From Verrucomicrobiota bacterium (GTDB lineage Bacteria > Verrucomicrobiota > Lentisphaeria > JABSQK01 > JAJFLO01): a DNA stretch of 64,000 nucleotides. A model generated the notes under the pieces. The model was not told the DNA's origin, did no database searches, and was given only the letters and a program-made list of their open reading frames with translations. The position numbers were made by a program, and so were the translations under genes. Every line of letters begins with the position of its first letter. Within the stretch, counting starts at the first letter, position 1. The stretch spans positions 1 through 64,000 of the forward strand of contig JAJFLP010000030.1 of NCBI GenBank assembly GCA_021772635.1, in the 5' to 3' direction. Below, in pieces: positions 57,370-64,000 of this stretch.

Positions 57370-58272
57370 ATGAAACTTTCCGTTGTCATTCCGGTTGCGG
57401 ATGATTCGAGCAACAAATTCCTAGTGCGATTACTTAATTCTCTACGTAATCAAACATTGCAGGACTTTGAGGTAATTCTTATCGTTGGCGACACTCGCCA
57501 AGGCCGCGCGATAAACCATGGCGTAAGCGCGGCGCGCGGGAAGTGGATTGTTACGATGGATGACGACACCGAAATTGGCGATCCGTCATTATTAGAGAAT
57601 CTTGTGTTAGGAATGAAGGCGGATCCCAGTATTGGAATGGGCGGTGCTGCATGTGTCGTTCCGGAATCAGCTTCGCGTTTTCAGACGGCCGCAATGAACC
57701 AAATTCCCAGGCGCTTGTTCCCGGAGCAAGTTGTAACGGTTGATAGTGATTTCGTACAGCATCCTTGTCTAATAATATCACGGGATTTGTTTCTTAGGAT
57801 CGGCGGCGAAGACGAGGAGTTAATACGCGGTCTGGATCCGGTGTTGCGAAAGAAGGTCCGGGATTCTGGGAAACGCGTTGCGATCCTTGCAAATACTGCA
57901 GTCGGACATTTGCTCCCGGACAGTTTCTGGAGGGTTTGCGCGATGTACCGTCGTAACGGGAGGGGAAGCGCGTTCGCTCAACGCCACTTTCCTGATCGTG
58001 TTTTGGAGTTGACAACGGGTTATGATTGCGGTGAATTTATAGAGAAACGATCGTTGCCGTACCGTATTGCGCGAAAGTTGTTACAACAAATCTGGAACTT
58101 TGTTACGCTAAACTGGATACGTCTATCGGCGGAGATCGCTTACGGTATTGGGTGGGTGGAGACTTTTTTTTCAAAGGAGTCACTGAAAAATGGTACGGCT
58201 CCGACGTATCAAGAAACACCTGTGGATTACGACGGGAATTTCCCGGTTCGCAGAATTAGAGTAACCAATTGA
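57370..58272 (+). CDS. Family 2 glycosyltransferase
   Basis: A GT-A fold transferase of 300 residues. KLSVVIPVADDSSNKFLVRL LNSLRNQTLQDFEVILIVGD opens the domain, and the DxD-type metal motif is TMDDDTEI. EDEELIRGLDPVLRKKVRDS G is the acceptor-side ED region. A hydrophobic patch near the C terminus may touch the membrane. It is the first transferase after the wzc-like gene and should add a sugar to the repeating unit; donor unknown. Confidence 0.88.
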   Translation: MKLSVVIPVADDSSNKFLVRLLNSLRNQTLQDFEVILIVGDTRQGRAINHGVSAARGKWIVTMDDDTEIGDPSLLENLVLGMKADPSIGMGGAACVVPESASRFQTAAMNQIPRRLFPEQVVTVDSDFVQHPCLIISRDLFLRIGGEDEELIRGLDPVLRKKVRDSGKRVAILANTAVGHLLPDSFWRVCAMYRRNGRGSAFAQRHFPDRVLELTTGYDCGEFIEKRSLPYRIARKLLQQIWNFVTLNWIRLSAEIAYGIGWVETFFSKESLKNGTAPTYQETPVDYDGNFPVRRIRVTN

Positions 58273-58303
58273 TTAACGGACGATGACTCATTGGTCGTAC
58301 GAT

Positions 58304-58323
58304 AACGGAATCAAGGTTCCGTT
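58304..58323 (+). terminator. Short hairpin after the GT2 gene
   Basis: AACGGAA, TCAAGG, TTCCGTT: seven perfect pairs about 30 bases after the GT2 stop, followed by GCTATTCTGTTAG with only a weak T-run. It may be a weak terminator or processing site between the two transferase genes. Confidence 0.35.
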
Positions 58324-58383
58324 GCTATTCTGTTAGTCATAGTCATCCCTAATTGCCAATAAAAAATTATATGAGCGCATTCT

Positions 58384-59469
58384 TTGAAAATTGCGATTGT
58401 CAGTGATTACGTAGACCCCGAAAATTGGGGAGGTGCCGCGCGGGTGGCGGTTGAGCAGTTTAAGGCGCTGCTGGAACTCGGACACGACGTAATCCTACTT
58501 GCCGGCTCCGAAAGCGGGGTGGCGGTTCATGAGACTCGGCATCTAAGCTGGGTTTATAGACGAAGTCTAGCCGGATTGTTATGTATTCGAAGGGAGTTAA
58601 AGCGAACATTAGAAGTTCATCAATCCGATTTGCTGATTTTACATCAACCGCTGACCGGCTATATAGTCCAAAGCGTGTTTCCTGAGATAGCGGCAAGGTA
58701 TTTTTTTCATTCGAGCTGGGTAGATGAAGCGACAAGTCTCGGGAGAAACTACGGAGTTATTCTCCGCCGATATTTGGAGCATCGGACTTTACGAAGGGCG
58801 CAAAAGGTATTCGTTACCAGCGAGTTTACGCACGAGGTTCTAACCAATCATGAACCTCAAATAGCGCAGAATGCACGGGTCGTTCCTCTTGGGGTAAAAT
58901 CGCCGCCTTTTGTTGTCGATGAGGCAGCGGGGGCACGCCTTAGAGATCGGTACGGAATACCGCATGACAACAAGATAATATCCGTATTTCGTCGCTTGGT
59001 ACCAAGAACAGGGGTGTCGCTGTTACCGGAAGTTTTAAGCCGATGTCCTGACGTTACGGCGTTAGTAGGCGGTCGTGGTGAATTGGAGGCTTCTCTCAAA
59101 CGTCAAGTCGACGATCTCGGAATCACCTCGAGAATCATCTTTTTGGGGTACGTGAAGGATACGGAGAAAATTGAAATACTACAGGGATCCGACGCGTCTC
59201 TCGTCCCCAGTCTTGAGTTGGAAGGTTTCGGCCTGGCAACGCTTGAAGCATTAGCATGTGGGTGTCCAGTTGTCGTTACCCCTATTGGTAACAATCCTGT
59301 GCTCGTCAATGCTTGCAACGGCGGGACTATCGCCGCTGATACTACACCAGCCGCGTTAGGTGCGGCCCTTATCGATTGCTTAAGTAAGAATTGGGACAAA
59401 TCGGATATCAGTAAAAAGGCAGTAGCACAATATAATTGGCGAGTCCATGCGGAGCGCCTCTTAGAGTAA
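58384..59469 (+). CDS. Family 4 glycosyltransferase
   Basis: A GT-B fold retaining transferase of 361 residues. The N-terminal domain starts MKIAIVSDYVDPENWGGAAR VAVEQF. The C-terminal donor domain has the family motif ELEGFGLATLEALACGCPVVV, with ISVFRRLVPRTG at the first donor strand. TTG start; the ATG at 58371 is in another frame. It is 14 bases before the ligase gene, so the two are likely cotranscribed. Confidence 0.91.
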   Translation: MKIAIVSDYVDPENWGGAARVAVEQFKALLELGHDVILLAGSESGVAVHETRHLSWVYRRSLAGLLCIRRELKRTLEVHQSDLLILHQPLTGYIVQSVFPEIAARYFFHSSWVDEATSLGRNYGVILRRYLEHRTLRRAQKVFVTSEFTHEVLTNHEPQIAQNARVVPLGVKSPPFVVDEAAGARLRDRYGIPHDNKIISVFRRLVPRTGVSLLPEVLSRCPDVTALVGGRGELEASLKRQVDDLGITSRIIFLGYVKDTEKIEILQGSDASLVPSLELEGFGLATLEALACGCPVVVTPIGNNPVLVNACNGGTIAADTTPAALGAALIDCLSKNWDKSDISKKAVAQYNWRVHAERLLE

Positions 59470-59482
59470 CCTTAGGAATATC

Positions 59483-60961
59483 ATGCGCACTGAGAATACG
59501 ATGCTTTCGAACCAATCTAAATATATTGGTAGCCGCTCATACGGGTATGTGATAACACTTCTTCTCTTCTTGCTTCCATTGGATGCGGTGGCGCTTGATG
59601 TAACCCAGCTTGAGGGTCCGGTACTTGGTGGAATGCTTCTGGCTGCAGTATCCTTCGCGATCTTAACGTTTTTTAAGCCCAAAATAGGGCTTTTCGTTAT
59701 GCTGATTGCGATGTTGGTCGCGACCGACGCTGGACTGGGCGGGGAGGGAGGCAGTTCGCGGCGGGTGTCAGTACGTGCGGAAGATCTAATTCTTATATTG
59801 GTTTCGGGCGGTTGGCTATTACGCCGGGCAGCGTTGCGGAATCTAACCGTGATCCATCACGTTCCGATAAATAAAGCCGTACTTTCCATGTCGCTTGTGA
59901 TAGTGGCGGCGACATTGATAGGGCTCTTCCAAAATACCGTCTCCCTACAGAACGGTTTTTTCTTTGCACTGAAGCGAATTGAGTTCTTCTGGTTATTCTT
60001 TATGACCCTACATATTATCGAATCCCCAAAAGAGGTAAAGTTATGTATCAAACTCCTGCTAATCGCAACGGCCGGAATCGCCGTCGTCGGAGTGTTACAA
60101 CAGGCATTGGTCCCGATAAGTGAGGTCGGAGGTGGCATTACAATGACTGCCGGAGCTGGGCGGGCGAATACCCTCGGGAGTTTTCTCTTGATCATGATTG
60201 GGTTGTCGCTTGGGATGTTTATCTACTCCTCCAAACAGGGCGTTCTTTGGAATTTCGCGATTTTCGCGATTACGATGGCGACATTGGTGTTTACGAAGTC
60301 GCGGGGTGCCTATGTCGGGTGTATCCCATTACTCGGGGTTATGATGATAATCACCCGTAGTCGACGTATGATTTCAGTTTTGGCGGTCGGGCTTTTGATC
60401 GGCATACTGTTAGCGTCCGGACGATTCGCATTTTCCGGGCCGCTCGCAACGTTGTTGGGAGGGCAGACTGAGGATATCGCCCATCAGTTCAAGTCAATCG
60501 GTGATGTTTTTACGAAAGGGGTAAAAGCCGATTCATCGATGAATGCCAGGGTTCATGCCTGGCGATTAGCGATTCGGGATATGAAGCGATATCCTGTGCT
60601 TGGGAAGGGCGTAGGTTCTGTTCGCCTCGGAAAATTAGACAACACCTACGTGCGCGAGATCGCAGAAACTGGATTCATCGGTTTTTTCTGTCTCATCTAC
60701 CTGAATATCGTGATTCTAAAATCGACGTTCGAGTTGTTTCTAATGACTGATAGTGACTACGTTCGAGGGGTGACATCGGGATTTATTGGTGGGCATATAG
60801 GTATGCTTGTGCACGGCATGGCTATGTCGAATTTTTATACGATTCTCAATATGGAAGTGTTCTGGTTTCTAGCCGCCTTGGTTATGCTCCTCTATCACCA
60901 ACACACCTCAGGCGAGGTCGATTACGCGTACTCCGGCGTTCCTCAATACGTCCAAAACTAA
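59483..60961 (+). CDS. O-antigen ligase / polymerase family membrane protein
   Basis: A 492-residue multi-pass protein with about a dozen membrane segments and the Wzy_C (O-antigen ligase) pattern. The periplasmic loop with SMNARVHAWRLAIRDMKRYP VLGKGVGSV, followed by DNTYVREIAETGFIGFF, is diagnostic. Such proteins polymerise repeat units or ligate glycan to a carrier. The gene follows the GT4 gene in the same direction and converges with the OPX gene. Confidence 0.9.
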   Translation: MRTENTMLSNQSKYIGSRSYGYVITLLLFLLPLDAVALDVTQLEGPVLGGMLLAAVSFAILTFFKPKIGLFVMLIAMLVATDAGLGGEGGSSRRVSVRAEDLILILVSGGWLLRRAALRNLTVIHHVPINKAVLSMSLVIVAATLIGLFQNTVSLQNGFFFALKRIEFFWLFFMTLHIIESPKEVKLCIKLLLIATAGIAVVGVLQQALVPISEVGGGITMTAGAGRANTLGSFLLIMIGLSLGMFIYSSKQGVLWNFAIFAITMATLVFTKSRGAYVGCIPLLGVMMIITRSRRMISVLAVGLLIGILLASGRFAFSGPLATLLGGQTEDIAHQFKSIGDVFTKGVKADSSMNARVHAWRLAIRDMKRYPVLGKGVGSVRLGKLDNTYVREIAETGFIGFFCLIYLNIVILKSTFELFLMTDSDYVRGVTSGFIGGHIGMLVHGMAMSNFYTILNMEVFWFLAALVMLLYHQHTSGEVDYAYSGVPQYVQN

Positions 60962-61001
60962 GCGAAGTTTGACACTGGAACACCGCCGTGACCGATAATG
61001 A

Positions 61002-62867
61002 TCAGTTGCCAGATCGATTCTTGAATTGATCCGGAAACTCGTTGACTTCCAGAATGAAACTCATCCACGTACTGATGAAACTCGTATAGCGTCCCCACTT
61101 GCTGATTTTGATTTCTGGGATATATACAATATCGCCGTCTTCCATATCAATGTTCTGGTCAAGATCGCCCTGAAAAAGTAATTTCTGCAGGTCTCGCTCA
61201 ATTACTTCACGCTCGTCCAATTTTCCCCCTCGAAACACAAATACCTGCCCGGTATATTCCCCGGTTTTCGTGAGCCCTCCGGCTTTTGTGATAATTTCAA
61301 GCAGCGTAAAGTCTTTTATAAGATCGACCGCCTGCGGCGCCTGGACTTCTCCAAACACAAATACTTGATGCTCGCCTCTCTCCGGAATGTAGATTACGTC
61401 ACCGTCCTTGGTTTCGACATTCTGTGTAAAGTCCCCCATGCGGAATAGTTTAACGAAGTCCACGTCAAGCGTTTCGTTATTCCGGACAACGTATGAGGCC
61501 TTCAAATTGCCCAAAAGTTCACTGCTGTTGCCGACGAAAGCTAATCCTTCGGCCTTCGCGATGCCGTCAAGAACCGTATCCCCATAGTCGATCAGATAGC
61601 GACCTGGTTCGTTCACCGCTCCGACGACGATCACAAAATCCTGCCGCGTCGGAACATAGATGATGTCGTTGTCTTCCATCAGAAGATTTTGCGCCATATC
61701 TCTCGTTACGAGCAATTCTCGCCAGTTGAAGCTCAAGTATCGTCCGCGTCGATAGATATAGGATTTTCCCCAGTCCCCTTGATGTTCCGAGGCCCCCGCC
61801 TGAACCAATACATCAAGGAGCCGGTCTCCTTCCTCGATCTGAACTCGTCCAGGATCAGAAACGTCGCCGACTACTGTAACAACTCCTGCTTTTTTCGCTC
61901 TAGCGGTTGTCCGCGGGACTAAATTAAGAACGTCGCCATCTTTCAGTTTGACGTTATACCTAAAATCGTTCGCCTTGAATAGCGCTTCGAAATCGACTTC
62001 AATGTATTCGCCTTGGCGATTGATGGATGCCCTCTCGAAATCGACGAGTACCTCACCTACTCCATCGTAAGTAAGTCCCTGAGCATTTCCGACCACGTCC
62101 ATTATTCTTGCGCCAGGGGTTAAAACGTATCTACCGGCGTAACCTACTGCGCCAAGAAGGACTACGCTCGCCTCATACCCTTTTGCCAGTTGTCCCGGCG
62201 ATACGGTGACTTGTGGTGCATGGAAATATTCACCCAAACGATCGGTTAAGACGCGATTCAATTCGTTAACTGTTTTACCTACCGCCCTTACACTGCCGAT
62301 TAAATAGCAGACAATATTGCCATCCGGTAGAATCGATATGGTTTGATCCATAGAGGGCTGTCCCCAGACGGACAACTGGATTGAGTCACCTATTTCAAAG
62401 CGATACTCTTGGCTATCGTAGTTTCGACCTACGTTCTCTTTTTTTTCCGGTTGATCATCCAACGACAGGACATCAGGATCGAATTCCGGTGCGACGAATG
62501 GCTCGCCGGGAATCGCCAGTTGCTCACCATTCTCGGCCATCTTCTTATAGATCAATTCCGAAACACGCGAATCGATCCCGTCCACTGGGTCCGTGATTTC
62601 GATCGAGACATCTTGCTGAGCGTAACTTTCCTTATCTTTCTCAACGTTCTCCGTCGATTGGCGCGTAGGTGATACCCCTAGTTTGGAAATTTCACCGTGC
62701 TTCTTCGGGCTATCCCCGATCGCCACGATGCTAATTGGCTCATCCTGTATCGAGTCCGTATCGACATTGGTAAAATCGACGTCGGAGACAGTAACAGCGA
62801 AAGTTCCGTGGCATGCCAGCGCCGCTGTTAAAACTATCAGTAATAGGTATGTTATCGTCTTACACAT
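61002..62867 (-). CDS. Polysaccharide export outer membrane protein with SLBB domains (OPX)
   Basis: An OPX/Wza-like protein of 621 residues from the ATG used here, with signal peptide MCKTITYLLLIVLTAALACHGTFA. A poly-export domain (FEIGDSIQLSVWGQPSMDQT; YFHAPQVTVSP) is followed by several SLBB domains, each with a V.V.G.V..PG-type strand (VVTVVGDVSDPGRVQ; VIVVGAVNEPGRYLI; VFVFGEVQAPQAVDL) and an EDGDIVYIP or KDGDVIYIP ending. It should form the outer membrane export channel working with the Wzc-like protein. The track's TTG start at 62900 adds 11 polar residues. It is transcribed opposite to the other polysaccharide genes. Confidence 0.9.
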   Translation of the reverse strand: MCKTITYLLLIVLTAALACHGTFAVTVSDVDFTNVDTDSIQDEPISIVAIGDSPKKHGEISKLGVSPTRQSTENVEKDKESYAQQDVSIEITDPVDGIDSRVSELIYKKMAENGEQLAIPGEPFVAPEFDPDVLSLDDQPEKKENVGRNYDSQEYRFEIGDSIQLSVWGQPSMDQTISILPDGNIVCYLIGSVRAVGKTVNELNRVLTDRLGEYFHAPQVTVSPGQLAKGYEASVVLLGAVGYAGRYVLTPGARIMDVVGNAQGLTYDGVGEVLVDFERASINRQGEYIEVDFEALFKANDFRYNVKLKDGDVLNLVPRTTARAKKAGVVTVVGDVSDPGRVQIEEGDRLLDVLVQAGASEHQGDWGKSYIYRRGRYLSFNWRELLVTRDMAQNLLMEDNDIIYVPTRQDFVIVVGAVNEPGRYLIDYGDTVLDGIAKAEGLAFVGNSSELLGNLKASYVVRNNETLDVDFVKLFRMGDFTQNVETKDGDVIYIPERGEHQVFVFGEVQAPQAVDLIKDFTLLEIITKAGGLTKTGEYTGQVFVFRGGKLDEREVIERDLQKLLFQGDLDQNIDMEDGDIVYIPEIKISKWGRYTSFISTWMSFILEVNEFPDQFKNRSGN

Positions 62868-62900
62868 ATTTTCAGATATTGATTGGTTTCGAGTTTTCAA

Positions 62901-63615
62901 CTAATTGTAATCGACGGTACTACTGCTCACATTGTACGGTGGAATCTTGCCAAGAGATGATATGGATTAAGAAACCGTTCGGATTTTTCTGTAGGGCTCG
63001 TTCTGAAGCCGTCCCAAAATTAGATTTCCTGAAGCTTCTCTTCGTTTTTCAGTTGAAGGAGCTACCGCGAAATCGATTCCCTGCGGGGATGACACGAACA
63101 TACGGCAGGGTGATTACTAATAATTAACGTAGTAGATTGGCAGCTAAGCTACCCCAAAGGATAGCGCAGACATTTGCGATTGAAAGAAATTTTCTCGGAG
63201 CGGAGCGATAGTTGCGGCGTCGTAATTCAGGATGCTCCTCAGCCTGTTAGTTTACATTTTCTATCTGATTCTAGACTAGGAGGCCGATCGCCGGGTAACG
63301 ACAATAGCTCCCTAATTTTTAAAAACCTCCGTTATTATATATATTTTTTCCCATATATCAACCCGAGCGTAGTTAGAATTCAGGGAAAGCATTTGAACCG
63401 CAACTAAGAATTCTTGGTATCAGAAAATTGTGTATTAACCCGTTTGTAATTGATCGTCTCCGAGTTTTCGAACGATTGTCCTTCCTTCTATTTTTCTGGC
63501 TGGACTATTGTTTGGATGGACTTATGGGATTACTTCGACAAGCCGTCAGAAAATTCGATTGTTTGTAGTATGCGACCTAGCAACTTCACCGCCAATACGG
63601 GAGGAAAAGAGACTT
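62901..63615. other. 700-base spacer between the OPX gene and the last GT2 gene
   Basis: Divergent promoter region for the OPX gene and the GT2 gene. The listed short ORFs show nothing recognisable. No family 1 or 2 repeat copy was found in it. Confidence 0.4.
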
Positions 63616-64000
63616 GTGAAATTATCATTGGTGTTACCTGTCTACAACGAATCTGAACATCTTAGAACGTTCTTCTTAGACCTTCATCAGGCGCTGACGT
63701 GCTCTACTTTGAGTATCGAGTACGTTTTTGTAGATGATGGTAGTACTGACGATTCATTGGAAAAAATACTGGAATTAAAAGATAGCCACGGAGCGGAGGC
63801 GGAATTCCGCATCACTAGCCTTTCCCGGAATTTCGGGCACCAAGCCGCAGTCACCGCGGGTATTTTTGAGACGACTGGTGACGCCGTCGTCGTAATGGAT
63901 ACAGATATGCAGGATGATCCATCGGCAATCCCTCAGTTTCTGGAAAAGTGGCGGGACGGTTACGAGGTTGTCTATGCAGTTAGATCACAAAGAAAGGAAA
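63616..64000 (+). CDS. Family 2 glycosyltransferase, DPM1/GtrB-like (partial, runs off the window)
   Basis: Absent from the track because no stop lies in the window. GTG at 63616 with GGGAGGAAAAG upstream gives MKLSLVLPVYNESEHLRTFF, then IEYVFVDDGSTDDSLEKILE, ITSLSRNFGHQAAVTAGIFE and VVVMDTDMQDDP. These are the hallmarks of polyprenyl-phosphate glycosyltransferases (GtrB/DPM1 type), which load a sugar on a lipid carrier. 128 codons are visible; the rest, likely including C-terminal membrane segments, lies outside. Confidence 0.92.
   Translation, partial: MKLSLVLPVYNESEHLRTFFLDLHQALTCSTLSIEYVFVDDGSTDDSLEKILELKDSHGAEAEFRITSLSRNFGHQAAVTAGIFETTGDAVVVMDTDMQDDPSAIPQFLEKWRDGYEVVYAVRSQRKE

Overview
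The window reads as chromosomal DNA of a bacterium in the Planctomycetota-Verrucomicrobiota-Lentisphaerota (PVC) group, most likely Verrucomicrobiota or Lentisphaerota in the broad sense. The strongest pointer is a five-gene cluster (29.5-36.9 kb) in the order and with the domain content of the Akkermansia Amuc_1102-1101-1100-1099-1098 pilus locus. A ribosomal protein L17 with a long acidic tail and an unusually long adenylate-kinase-like protein are further oddities, but they are not used here as lineage markers. The phylum is an inference; no 16S gene is present.

Layout. 0-5.8 kb: a CHASE4/HAMP sensor without an output domain, an M50-like membrane protease, a uracil-DNA glycosylase, a broken YjdF (DUF2238) gene and an FkbM-like protein, separated by repeat-rich spacers. 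6-10.2 kb (minus strand): a TRAP transporter (tatT, dctP, dctQ, dctM), with repeats between tatT and dctP and after dctM. 10.3-15.5 kb (minus): map-infA-rpmJ-rpsM-rpsK-rpsD-rpoA-rplQ. 15.8-18.1 kb: ilvBN for branched-chain amino acids. 18.4-20.1 kb: radC, tRNA-Glu(CTC), aroK. 20.2-24.3 kb (minus): groEL, groES and dnaK. 24.6-29 kb: asnS, guaB and a FloA-type flotillin with an aberrant tail. 29.5-36.9 kb: the Amuc_1098-family pilus cluster, in which the inner-membrane PilM-like ATPase-fold protein, two small membrane proteins and a secretin should form one envelope-spanning machine. 37-38.6 kb: an ECF-like sigma factor, a small unknown gene and def. 39.7-52.2 kb: uvrA, adk-like, a 58-residue protein missing from the ORF track, lplA, murB, a sugar-nucleotide epimerase, leuS and folA. 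52.2-64 kb: a serine/threonine kinase followed by a surface-polysaccharide locus (DegT aminotransferase, Wzc-like co-polymerase/tyrosine kinase, two glycosyltransferases, O-antigen ligase/polymerase, OPX/SLBB export protein, and a GT2 enzyme cut by the window end).

The most distinctive material is in the spacers. Two dispersed non-coding repeat families can be assembled by eye. Family 1 (nine copies, one of them doubtful; about 95-160 bp; ends like TATACTGCAAGC and CGTTCGGTATA) carries interchangeable perfect hairpins at two internal positions. Family 2 (three copies, all about 178 bp) is a palindrome with AGCCTGAT ends; two copies start exactly at the stop codons of tatT and dctM. Both look like non-autonomous mobile palindromes (MITE-like), but no transposase is visible in the window, so their mover is unknown. 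One family 1 copy sits at the break point of the truncated YjdF gene.
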